From NCBI GenBank assembly GCA_011049795.1, contig DRHD01000321.1, forward strand, positions 1 through 6,753: a DNA stretch of 6,753 nucleotides, written 5' to 3'. The notes beneath the pieces were generated by a model, which had not been told where the DNA came from, did no database searches, and saw only the letters and a program-made list of their open reading frames with translations. The position numbers and the translations under genes are program-made. Each line of letters opens with the position of its first letter. The stretch's first letter is position 1. This document shows positions 1 through 6,734 of the stretch, piece by piece. This stretch comes from Porticoccus sp. Lineage in GTDB: Bacteria > Pseudomonadota > Gammaproteobacteria > Pseudomonadales > Porticoccaceae.

Positions 1-2
1 AT

Positions 3-1019
3 GCCAACGCACCGGTGAGCACCATCGACTATGTGCACAATGAGCACAGCTCAGTCAGTATTTGTGCCAACGGTGATTGTGCCGCCAGTGGTGAATACAG
101 TGCCGAAGTCACGCTGGATGAGGGCGACAATCAGATCACGGTGACGGCAAACACCGATGACGGTGCCCAGGCCTCGGTTAATTTTCAGATCAAATACCAG
201 GCACAGGAAGTGGCCGCTCCGGTGAGACTGTCACAGTGTAGTGATCAACGCGTGGTGGCTGCTAACGGTGCCAGTGCTGCGGTCAGTTTTAGCCCTACCG
301 TTTCTGGTGGATGTTCCGCGCCTACCCTCAGTTGTGACCATGAGTCCGGCTCAATCTTCACCATCGGCAACCACACGGTCAGCTGTGAGGCTTATGATGA
401 GTGCGGACAAACGGCTGAATGTGACTTTGCCGTTAATATCGAAGCGCCACCAGAATCAGAAGAAGTGGATGACGTTGAGGAGACAGAAGCCGTCGCCAGC
501 TGTGACCGCAATGAAGATGTTAGCCTGACGCACACTCTGGGTGACAATCTACTGTGGCCCCCCAAACATAAACTGGTCGACGTCGAACAAACGCTGACGC
601 TAGCAACCGATTGTGATCAGCTACAGGGGGAGATGAGCCAGTGGCAGACCGGTGTTGAAGTCTGGAGTAACGAGCCAGAAGCATCAGATAGTGCTAACGG
701 AATGCAGGATAGCGGCGACACGTTTAACTTCGCACCAGACGCCAAAGCGACTGACGAGGTGTTACGTTTACGTGCTGAGCGCTTGGGCAACGGCAATGGT
801 CGAGTCTACTTGCTCATCGGTTACGGCGCAGAAGGAGATAATCGCTTTCTCACCAGCTGTGAAGTCGTGGTCGTGCCCCACAACAATAGCTCTGCGAGCA
901 AAGCCGAGGTAGCCATCATGGCGAGCCAAGCTAAATACTACTGCGAGGAAAATAACGGCGCTGCGCCTGTAGATTTCTATCAACATGGACTTAGTGACAA
1001 GATAGGGTCTAAACAATAA
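3..1019 (+). CDS. Secreted multidomain surface protein, C-terminal part (Ig-like / HYR-like / LWPP modules)
   Basis: The frame is open to the left edge, so the real start lies outside the window. The GTG at 15 is an internal valine codon with no ribosome site. Counting from that codon, residues 1-63 resemble the end of a bacterial Ig-like repeat (GEYSAEVTL, EGDNQITVTA). Residues 75-143 form a cysteine-rich HYR-like module (VSFSPTVSGGC, FTIGNHTVSCEAYDECG). Residues 144-160 are an acidic linker. Residues 163-289 match a module I know from many secreted bacterial proteins, marked by LLWPPKHKLVDV (179-190), VEVWSNEP (214-221), LRLRAERLGNGNGRVYLL (250-267) and CEVVVVPH (282-289). The ~45-residue tail has no sorting motif that I recognise. 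Such proteins are extracellular or cell-surface; the role here is unknown. Cysteines are frequent, which suits an oxidised extracytoplasmic fold. The next gene starts 103 nt downstream. The module calls come from pattern memory, not a search. Confidence 0.85.
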   Translation, partial: ANAPVSTIDYVHNEHSSVSICANGDCAASGEYSAEVTLDEGDNQITVTANTDDGAQASVNFQIKYQAQEVAAPVRLSQCSDQRVVAANGASAAVSFSPTVSGGCSAPTLSCDHESGSIFTIGNHTVSCEAYDECGQTAECDFAVNIEAPPESEEVDDVEETEAVASCDRNEDVSLTHTLGDNLLWPPKHKLVDVEQTLTLATDCDQLQGEMSQWQTGVEVWSNEPEASDSANGMQDSGDTFNFAPDAKATDEVLRLRAERLGNGNGRVYLLIGYGAEGDNRFLTSCEVVVVPHNNSSASKAEVAIMASQAKYYCEENNGAAPVDFYQHGLSDKIGSKQ

Positions 1020-1122
1020 TGGCTAAGCATTAGCGCTTAATAACAGGCGATAAATAATAGGGCTCAGGCAATAGCTTGGCCCTTACACCAACACTCTTTT
1101 AATTTAAAACAGGTTACTTGCG

Positions 1123-1572
1123 ATGAAAAACTTAACGACATATTCTTTAGCCATCGTTTTACTCCTCCTCACCGCCTGTGGTGGCGGGGGTAGCAGCAGC
1201 GGTGCAAGTGATAGCGACAGCAATCAGAATGAAGCAGTGGTGGAAGTGTCTAATGACCTATCGGCGACGACCGTCAACGTTGAAACCGAAGGTAGCTCTC
1301 TCTCACTGGGCGGGGGCGTCACTCAAACAACAGTCACTATAGAAACCACACAGAATATTACCATCTCCTGGATACCACCGGCCATCAATAGCAATGGTGA
1401 CCCGATGGACCCCTCAGAGATAAGTGGTTACGAAATCTATTACTCATCGGAAGACGACTCTGGAAGCGAGGGGATCATCACGGTTGACTTGGGTACCACC
1501 ACCGAAATAACCGTTGATAATCTGGCCCCCGGCACTTATCAGTTTTCAATTGCGGCTATTGAGCATGGTTGA
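1123..1572 (+). CDS. Small lipoprotein with a C-terminally clipped fibronectin type III domain
   Basis: The 149-residue product starts with a lipoprotein signal peptide: MKNL, a hydrophobic core at residues 8-16, and a lipobox LTAC with the lipidated cysteine at 19. GGGGSSSG and a Ser/Asp-rich low-complexity linker follow. Glycine at +2 gives no inner-membrane retention signal, so the outer membrane is likely. Residues ~75-149 fit a fibronectin type III fold: ITISWIPP (79-86), SGYEIYY (101-107) and VDNLAPGTYQFSIAAIE (131-147). The domain stops just before its last strand, at TGA 1570-1572. One frame over (codons from 1568) the text reads VEYSKN and then TAA at 1586-1588, which resembles the usual end of this domain. 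That stop lies two bases before the terminator hairpin. The gene may therefore carry a one-base shift near 1567. A weak Shine-Dalgarno AGG lies about ten bases before the ATG. The function is unknown beyond a surface or binding role. Confidence 0.8.
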   Translation: MKNLTTYSLAIVLLLLTACGGGGSSSGASDSDSNQNEAVVEVSNDLSATTVNVETEGSSLSLGGGVTQTTVTIETTQNITISWIPPAINSNGDPMDPSEISGYEIYYSSEDDSGSEGIITVDLGTTTEITVDNLAPGTYQFSIAAIEHG

Positions 1573-1590
1573 GTATAGTAAGAATTAACG

Positions 1591-1611
1591 CCTGCCCTTA
1601 GCGGCAGGTTT
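1591..1611 (+). terminator. Hairpin terminator after the lipoprotein gene
   Basis: A perfect 6-bp GC-rich stem (CCTGCC at 1591-1596, GGCAGG at 1603-1608) has a 6-nt loop and is followed by only three T residues (1609-1611). The stem and its place just past the lipoprotein stop codons favour an intrinsic terminator. The short T tract makes it a weak one. Confidence 0.55.
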
Positions 1612-2026
1612 CAATGATTTGTAAGCTAGTGGTAATGCCGCTGAAATTTATCTGACCCGAATGGCACCTACCACTATGACTGTGGGAGCGGGATGGCTAT
1701 TACCACACATTTCAGGTATTGCAGGCTCACAATACTGAAAAACGAAAATCAAAGAGGTTAAATAACGCTTTAGTTAATGCGACAGCTATTGCCGAGACCC
1801 TTCGTTCCATAGTTGATTGGGCGCAAAAGAGCGTTTATTCCACATATACACTAGCAATGGATACAACTTATCCCCTCATACACCACAAACCGAAATCCCT
1901 GCCGACTCAGCAGACCAACCTTATCGGAATTACTAACATTTATAATTAGCCATATACTTACGACAGACCTATTTAATGGTGTTAGAGTACAATAATACGC
2001 AGAAGTATAAATCGAGACCATAATTG
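1612..2026. other. Gene-poor intergenic stretch
   Basis: I see no supportable gene on either strand here. A 76-codon frame at 1719-1949 begins with TTG, has no properly spaced ribosome site, is rich in Thr, Asn and Lys, and resembles no family I know. Short open stretches around 1634-1735 in other frames are also unrecognised. The stretch becomes AT-rich toward the right, where it grades into the promoter region of the next gene cluster. It could hold the 5' region of the downstream transcript or a decayed gene, but nothing in the sequence decides this. Confidence 0.4.
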
Positions 2027-2041
2027 ATCCTGCGTCAGGAT
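2027..2041. promoter_or_regulatory. Perfect inverted repeat, candidate operator
   Basis: ATCCTG-CGT-CAGGAT is a perfect 6-bp inverted repeat with a 3-base centre. No T run follows, so it is not a terminator. Its centre lies about 25 bases before the TATAAT at 2059, which would place it near -37 and covering the -35 region. That is a common position for a dimeric regulator's site. The regulator cannot be named. Confidence 0.4.
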
Positions 2042-2058
2042 GGATTAAAATTAACTAA

Positions 2059-2064
2059 TATAAT
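2059..2064 (+). promoter_or_regulatory. Consensus -10 box (TATAAT) ahead of the three-gene unit
   Basis: This is an exact TATAAT in an AT-rich leader, 79 bases before the ATG at 2144. The expected -35 position (2036-2041, CAGGAT) matches the consensus poorly and falls inside the inverted repeat at 2027-2041. If used, this promoter would probably depend on an activator, or be blocked by whatever binds the repeat. Confidence 0.4.
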
Positions 2065-2077
2065 TCGTTATTTTATA

Positions 2078-2106
2078 TTGACCAGCAAATTTCACTTACA
2101 CATAAA
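2078..2106 (+). promoter_or_regulatory. Alternative sigma-70-like promoter
   Basis: TTGACC (2078-2083, five of six consensus bases) is separated by exactly 17 bases from CATAAA (2101-2106, four of six). Transcription would begin near 2113, giving a leader of about 30 bases before the ATG at 2144. This competes with the TATAAT at 2059; the sequence alone does not settle which is used. Confidence 0.35.
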
Positions 2107-2143
2107 GAGTATCGTTAGGAGTTAGCCTACACCCCTACAACGC

Positions 2144-2632
2144 ATGAATAAGAAACCGACTTCCGCCTCTATTTGTAATCGCACACCTGGCTTAAAACGC
2201 TCTGTTAAATACTTGTGCTTGTGCGCATTACTTTTCCTACCTACCGGATTAACCGCATCCCTGCATATTCCGGCGTTAACGGTGATTGCCCACCCCAATG
2301 AACAATCAGCAGACATACTTCGCAAAAACTTGAGAGCCATATTTGGCATGCGAATGCAGACCTGGAGTAATGGACGCACGGTAACGGTTTATGTGCTCGA
2401 TGACAGCGATATGATTCATCAACATTTCTGCAAGGAAATTTTGGGGATGCTGCCCTATCGACTGCGCAGAAATTGGGACAGGCTGTTTTTCTCAGGTACC
2501 GGCAAGGCACCTATATTAGTTGATAGCGCGGAGGAAATGCGCAACAAGGTAGCGAACACGCCAGGGGCAATTGGCTATTTACCAGAGGAGCTTATCGATG
2601 AGTCGGTATCCGTATTGCGTGTTGAATATTAA
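2144..2632 (+). CDS. Half-length PstS-like periplasmic substrate-binding protein
   Basis: The 162-residue product has a signal peptide with an extended basic start (K3, K4, R13, K18, R19, K22), a hydrophobic core at about 23-37 (YLCLCALLFLPTGLTA) and likely cleavage after residue 38 or 39. The mature part matches the small phosphate-binding-protein-like family. It has VIAHPNEQ (47-54), an IFGMRMQTWSNG segment (67-78) where relatives have FLGK..WPNG, RNWDRLFFSGTGKAP (109-123), and TPGAIGYLPEEL (139-150), the typical C-terminal PGAIGY motif. Classical PstS is about twice as long with two lobes, so this is roughly a one-lobe version. A transport role is doubtful because no ABC permease or ATPase lies nearby. 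A sensing or delivery role for the downstream membrane proteins is my inference. The start is the only sensible one: a TAG sits in frame at 2123, and the next TTG is inside the signal core. The AGGAG at 2117-2121 is 22 bases from the ATG, unusually far. Confidence 0.85.
   Translation: MNKKPTSASICNRTPGLKRSVKYLCLCALLFLPTGLTASLHIPALTVIAHPNEQSADILRKNLRAIFGMRMQTWSNGRTVTVYVLDDSDMIHQHFCKEILGMLPYRLRRNWDRLFFSGTGKAPILVDSAEEMRNKVANTPGAIGYLPEELIDESVSVLRVEY
2585..2590 (+). promoter_or_regulatory. Ribosome binding site that fixes the start of the barrel gene
   Basis: GAGGAG lies 7 bases before ATG 2598, inside the coding sequence of the binding protein. It favours 2598 over the upstream in-frame TTG at 2571, which lacks such a site and would add nine residues ahead of a complete signal peptide. 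Confidence 0.75.
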
Positions 2633-3866
2633 TCATTCACAGCGTTTCATTCTGGCCTTATTGTTACTGGCCTTTGCTCTGCCGTTACGAGCCTTGGAAG
2701 GTTTCCAGTATCAAGGGGTGGTAACCCAGGGCGCCGTGGCCACCACTGATAATGATTTTTATGGTGATAGTACAGACGGTGTTAGCTTGGATTTTACCGA
2801 GCTGTCTATTAGCGTTTCTCAAGTCCTGACACCCAGCCTAAGAGTTGCCGCCCAGGCAATGTATCGCCATGCAGGTGACGGATACGAAGATCTGGATTTA
2901 GACTACGCGATGATTGATTACCAGTTTTTCAGTAACGTGGATGCCACTGCGGGCTTGCGTTTAGGTCGATTTAAAAACCCCATCGGCCTCTATAATGATA
3001 CCCGTGATGTGGCCTTCACCCGCCCCGGGGTTTTCCTGCCTCAGTCGATATATGCCGATGACCTCCGCGAACCATTTCTGTCAACTGATGGTCTCGCTTT
3101 CTATAGCTCTATTTTTACCAATAGTGGCGAATGGACGCTTGAATTTGGCGCTGGCAAGCTTCGTTTGGAGGCTGTTACTGAAGCCGCTGAGCAGGAGGCC
3201 CAGAAATCGGAAGGGTTTGCTTTATATGAAGATGATAATGAACAGGTATTGGTCGGTAGGATTAATTATGCGCATGATGGTGGTCGCTGGCAGTTGGCGC
3301 TTAGTTATTTGCAGATGAAATATGATTATTCCGATACATACCGTGAAGAAGTTGAACCAGATTTTTTTGAAGTGTTTGAGGAAACAGGTACTATTGAAAA
3401 TACCCACTGGATCTTGTCATGGCAATATTTATGGAATAGTTGGACATTGAGTGCGGAATATGATGCTGAGAACTACATGGATGAGTTTACCGATATCGAA
3501 GGTTTCGTCGAGTCTGATGATAAGGCTTATTACTTGCAGATTACAAAGCAGTTGTCTCACCGGTGGTCTGCATTTTATCGCTATGATGTCAGGAAGTTTG
3601 ACGATAATCCTCTTTTTGTCTTTGAGGGTGAAGTCATTGACCTTTCTGAAGAGTTTGACGATGAGCCAGCTATACCTAAATGGGTCGATTTTCAAAAAGA
3701 TCATACTGTTGGGTTTCGCTGGGATATCAGTAGCAATATGTTATTGATGGCTGAGTATCATTATATTGATGGCATAGCGCTATTGCCTTTCAATGACCCC
3801 TCAGATATATCTAATAATAACCGTTATTGGCATATGCTTGCGGCGAGCTTCTCTTACCGTTTCTGA
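2598..3866 (+). CDS. Outer-membrane beta-barrel (porin-like) protein
   Basis: From ATG 2598 the product is 422 residues. A signal peptide has a hydrophobic core at 17-29 (RFILALLLLAFALPLRA), with cleavage likely after A32. The mature chain shows alternating aromatic and hydrophobic strands, acidic loops, no internal transmembrane helix and a terminal ...SFSYRF. The final Phe fits the BAM insertion signal of outer-membrane proteins. The stretch at residues 120-151 (LRLGRFKNPIGLYNDTRDV, then AFTRPGVFLPQSIY) is the segment I recognise from a porin-like family resembling phosphate-selective porins. Long acidic loops, for example residues 248-263 and 342-358, make an anion-selective channel less certain. 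The gene overlaps the binding-protein gene by 35 nt with a good ribosome site in the overlap, suggesting translational coupling. The cyclase gene begins 21 nt after its stop. The likely role is passage or sensing of a solute at the outer membrane; the substrate is unknown. Confidence 0.85.
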   Translation: MSRYPYCVLNINHSQRFILALLLLAFALPLRALEGFQYQGVVTQGAVATTDNDFYGDSTDGVSLDFTELSISVSQVLTPSLRVAAQAMYRHAGDGYEDLDLDYAMIDYQFFSNVDATAGLRLGRFKNPIGLYNDTRDVAFTRPGVFLPQSIYADDLREPFLSTDGLAFYSSIFTNSGEWTLEFGAGKLRLEAVTEAAEQEAQKSEGFALYEDDNEQVLVGRINYAHDGGRWQLALSYLQMKYDYSDTYREEVEPDFFEVFEETGTIENTHWILSWQYLWNSWTLSAEYDAENYMDEFTDIEGFVESDDKAYYLQITKQLSHRWSAFYRYDVRKFDDNPLFVFEGEVIDLSEEFDDEPAIPKWVDFQKDHTVGFRWDISSNMLLMAEYHYIDGIALLPFNDPSDISNNNRYWHMLAASFSYRF

Positions 3867-3887
3867 TAGTATCGAGGCTCGTTCTTT

Positions 3888-5570
3888 ATGCCAGACAAAC
3901 AAGCTGACGCAACGCCTCTCAAAACACGCCTTTTTTTCAGTCTCAAGTGGCGAACACTCCTAGTCATCAGTCTTTTACTGGTGTTTATCAATGGGCTGTT
4001 AAACCTGTTGACCTACGCCAATCTTGAAAATCAATTTGAAAAACAGCTCTCACGTAGTGTTGAACAAAACTCTTCATCCCTGTTAGCTCAATCACACCGG
4101 CGCCTGGTTGAGCTTGGTGGATCAATGATATTGGCAGGCCAAAGCTTCTCTGGGGGAAAGCTTTCTGAGCAGGGAATTTATCAGTACTTCGATAAAAGCT
4201 GGGAGTTATTTCAAATCGATTGGGGTATTGAATCGGCGAGTATTTACAGAGACGAAATACGAGAGCGACAATGGGGAATAACCGAAGACATCGCCCCGCT
4301 GCAGCAATTAATCAAGCAGGTGAACACATCACAGGTGCCTGACACAGCCATATATTGCAATAAAGAATGTCGCTTGTATGCCGCTATCCCACTATTTTTT
4401 GTAGATGGCAGTGCGCGAATACTTTTATTAAGTACCACCTTGGCAGATTTCATCATCGACTTTTCCCGACACAGCAACCTGGGTGTCGCCCTACTTCGCG
4501 ATGTCGATATGATCTCTAGAGTCACTAACGTAACACCTTTTGGATACACAATTGCTGCCGTTACTAACAAGTCGGTTAATCTACCGCTAATTGTACAATT
4601 GGCAGCAGCAGCCAGTGTGGATAAGTTTCTGGAGGAGGGCTTATCTTTGCAAACCTCTCCCGGGGTGTACCATTATTTTTATGCAATAAGTCTGGCAAGC
4701 GACAATGCTGATAGTAAGAATATTTTGATGCTAATCGTCAACATTTCAAAACAACACGACGACATATTTTCCAACTTAATTGAAACTCTTTCTATTTCAG
4801 CAGCAGGGTTATTCGCCTCGTTACTGGCATTATTATTAGTACTATGGGGTCCGATGGCCAGAATCAATCGTCTTGCGGCATTACTGCCATTACTGGCAAA
4901 AAGTGGCTTCAAAGAAGTTAGAAATGAATTGTCAGGCCACTCATCGGGGCGATTTTTTATCGATGAGTTAGACGTACTGGATGACACGACGGAGTCTTTA
5001 TCTTATCAGCTAGAGAAATTTGAAACGGAAATCAATCATCGCACCAATGAACTCGAAAAAATGGCCCTTTATGATGTATTAACAGGACTGGCTAATCGAC
5101 GGATGTTCACTGACCAGTTGACCAGCCTGATTAACGAGTTTAAACAGTTTAACGAAAGTTTTGCCCTGGTTTTTATTGATCTGGACAATTTTAAACGTAT
5201 TAACGATACACTCGGGCATGATGCCGGCGACGACCTGTTGGTAGAAGTTTCAAGACGATTAAAGAAAAGCGTTAGAGATACCGACATTGTTTCTCGTTTG
5301 GGCGGTGATGAATTTACGCTGTTGTTGCCACAAATCAGCCACGCCAACAATGCTATTGATGTCATAAACAAAGTACTGGAAGCTTTCGAGCCACCGGTCA
5401 AACTAGCGGGAGTCGACACTAGAGTAACCCCCAGTATTGGTATCGCCATGGCGCCAGACAATGGCCTGACCACACAGGAATTAATGCGCTGTGCCGACAT
5501 TGCCATGTACCAGGCCAAACAACAAGGCAAAAACACCTTCTGCTTCTACAGCAAAGAGATGAGTGACTAA
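3888..5570 (+). CDS. Membrane-bound diguanylate cyclase with periplasmic sensor domain
   Basis: The 560-residue protein is predicted to make cyclic-di-GMP from two GTP at the inner membrane. Order: cytoplasmic N-terminus, membrane helix ~24-43, periplasmic domain ~44-300, membrane helix ~302-320, a linker with a probable coiled coil at ~360-392, and a GGDEF domain at ~393-556. The catalytic motif is intact (GGDEF 472-476). D431 in FIDLDNFK, N439 and D448 match the usual metal- and GTP-binding positions. The product-inhibition site RDTD (463-466) sits five residues before GGDEF, so feedback inhibition is likely. The periplasmic part has the size of a double Cache sensor, but I can only call it Cache-like. 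It holds a CNKEC pair (157, 161) that could form a disulfide. There is no EAL domain. The ATG has GAGG at 3874-3877, ten bases upstream, and follows the barrel gene by 21 nt, so it is probably co-transcribed. The ligand is unknown. Confidence 0.93.
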   Translation: MPDKQADATPLKTRLFFSLKWRTLLVISLLLVFINGLLNLLTYANLENQFEKQLSRSVEQNSSSLLAQSHRRLVELGGSMILAGQSFSGGKLSEQGIYQYFDKSWELFQIDWGIESASIYRDEIRERQWGITEDIAPLQQLIKQVNTSQVPDTAIYCNKECRLYAAIPLFFVDGSARILLLSTTLADFIIDFSRHSNLGVALLRDVDMISRVTNVTPFGYTIAAVTNKSVNLPLIVQLAAAASVDKFLEEGLSLQTSPGVYHYFYAISLASDNADSKNILMLIVNISKQHDDIFSNLIETLSISAAGLFASLLALLLVLWGPMARINRLAALLPLLAKSGFKEVRNELSGHSSGRFFIDELDVLDDTTESLSYQLEKFETEINHRTNELEKMALYDVLTGLANRRMFTDQLTSLINEFKQFNESFALVFIDLDNFKRINDTLGHDAGDDLLVEVSRRLKKSVRDTDIVSRLGGDEFTLLLPQISHANNAIDVINKVLEAFEPPVKLAGVDTRVTPSIGIAMAPDNGLTTQELMRCADIAMYQAKQQGKNTFCFYSKEMSD

Positions 5571-5741
5571 GTTAAAGGCTATCTCTACTACCGTAACAAA
5601 TACGGCATAAACGGCCTGACTAAGTGCCTGAAATAAAAAGGGCCAAAAATAAAATAGCATAAATCAAAGAGATCAACGTTTCTAAGTAATCGGTTTTTCA
5701 TTGCCTCTGTGATTGTTACCCTGATCCCAACCTCGACACAT

Positions 5742-6221
5742 TTAACCATCTAATTCTGTACGAACAATACCTGGCGTCTTAACACCAGCATCTACCCGGT
5801 CGGGGTGATCTCGCTCGTTAAATTGTCGTAAGCCCCCTATCATGTCGTTTTTAGCTTCATCATTAACAATCAACCGGTTAAAGCATTCGGCTTCAATTCG
5901 TAGCCCTTCCCTAAGTGCTCTCCGTAGCCTCTAAATGCTGCTTCTTTGTCAGTGTGAAGGTTGCTTGTGGTAAAGACGCTACAAACTCAGCAAGCCCTAT
6001 TACGCATTCAAGCCCCTTTCCTATTGGCACAACTTCATTCGCAAGACCAATGCGATGGACTCTTGAGCATCAATGACTTTACCAGTAATTATCAATTCTA
6101 ACGCTCGCCCCATGCCTATTATTCTGGGTAAACGGTGAGGGCCTCCATCAGCAAGACCAATATTCCAACGTCGGCATGTAATGCCAAAAGAGGCTTGCTC
6201 GTCTACTATTCTGATGCCAGC
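5742..6221 (-). pseudogene. Enoyl-CoA hydratase/isomerase (crotonase family) remnant, 5'-truncated and frameshifted
   Basis: On the - strand, reading leftward from 6221, three frames join into one crotonase-like C-terminus. The first frame gives AGIRIVDEQASFGITCRRW, NIGLADGGPHRLPRIIGMGR and ALELIITGKVIDAQE. The second gives HRIGLANEVVPIGKGLECV, then IGLAEFVASLPQATFTLTKK. A short third stretch gives AFRGYGEHLGKG. The last gives LRIEAECFNRLIVNDEAK through to KTPGIVRTELDG and TAA at 5744-5742. The frame breaks fall near 6058-6059, 5939-5940 and 5901-5902, and each is explained by one missing base. About 160 codons remain, against roughly 255-265 in full-length relatives; the N-terminal ~100, including the start, are gone. 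No in-frame stop interrupts the pieces, so the decay is recent, or the gaps are uncorrected sequencing errors. Intact relatives act on acyl-CoA thioesters in fatty-acid-type metabolism. This copy cannot make a full enzyme. Confidence 0.85.
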
Positions 6222-6583
6222 AGGATCGCTTCATCCCGAAGGTCCAGTGCTTGTTGAGGGAAACCTAAATACCGCATATAGTCTCCTGCAGTTAATGTCT
6301 TACCGCTTGGCCATGGTCTCTTGCCATATAAAACCTCGATAATTTCATCATATTGTTGCCGCGCCTCTATGTCGCCGGTAACGGCATATTGCCGAATCAA
6401 GCGAACGGTAATTTCGTTAACCATTCGATAAAATGACAGCATATCCGCCGCTTCATTCTGGATGTGGCTGGCTTCGTTTAGTTTTTCCTGGTTTGATAAC
6501 AAGCTTCCCAGCAGTAAGGCATTGACGATCAGCATTGCTGCGACAATGCCAAGTACCAGTTGAAAAAAACGTTTTAAAGTCAT
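6206..6583 (-). pseudogene. Membrane sensor N-terminal fragment (chemoreceptor-like), 3'-truncated
   Basis: The 125-codon frame starts at ATG 6583, with GGAG at 6595-6598 eleven bases before it. One membrane helix lies at ~7-29 (FFQLVLGIVAAMLIVNALLL). A helical periplasmic region follows, with RLIRQYAVTGDIEARQQYDEI and YGKRPWP. This is the pattern I know from the ligand-binding part of methyl-accepting chemotaxis proteins and some sensor kinases (R..YA.TGD....Y..I). Relatives continue with more periplasmic helix, a second membrane helix, HAMP and a signalling domain. All of these are missing: the frame ends at TAG 6208-6206, already inside the enoyl-CoA hydratase remnant. The last native residues are probably around ALDLRDEAI. 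The fragment retains a start and ribosome site and might be translated as a short membrane peptide, but it cannot signal. The output domain type cannot be decided. Confidence 0.75.
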
Positions 6584-6734
6584 GGTAGATGTTTCTCCGG
6601 GATATTAGCGGGTGGCTATTAGCAAATGGATATTGCTGTGAAGCTTGTCTCCTTGGCACCATTACGACGTGGTTCCCAAGCTTACAAGAGCCAGAATCTG
6701 AATAGACACTAACAAACAGGCCTAAATAAAATAG

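Noticed and set aside
1024..1039. TAAGC/GCTTA hairpin after the surface-protein gene as a terminator
   Set aside because: The stem is short and AT-rich with no T tract, so it cannot be told from chance.
1719..1949. 76-codon frame on the + strand in the intergenic stretch
   Set aside because: It has a TTG start, no spaced ribosome site, skewed composition and no family resemblance.
2571..2597. Longer TTG start for the barrel gene
   Set aside because: No ribosome site precedes 2571, while ATG 2598 has GAGGAG at 7 bases and yields a normal signal peptide.
5069..5536. 155-codon frame on the - strand
   Set aside because: It is a shadow of the GGDEF domain on the opposite strand, whose motifs are unambiguous.
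5591..5605. CCGTA/TACGG hairpin after the cyclase gene as a terminator
   Set aside because: It has only five base pairs with a 5-nt loop and no T run on either strand.
6641..6683. Two AAGCTT sites flanking an imperfect inverted repeat upstream of the sensor fragment
   Set aside because: The pairing breaks down beyond the six bases and the central ACCA/TGGT. It is not convincing as an operator or recombination site.
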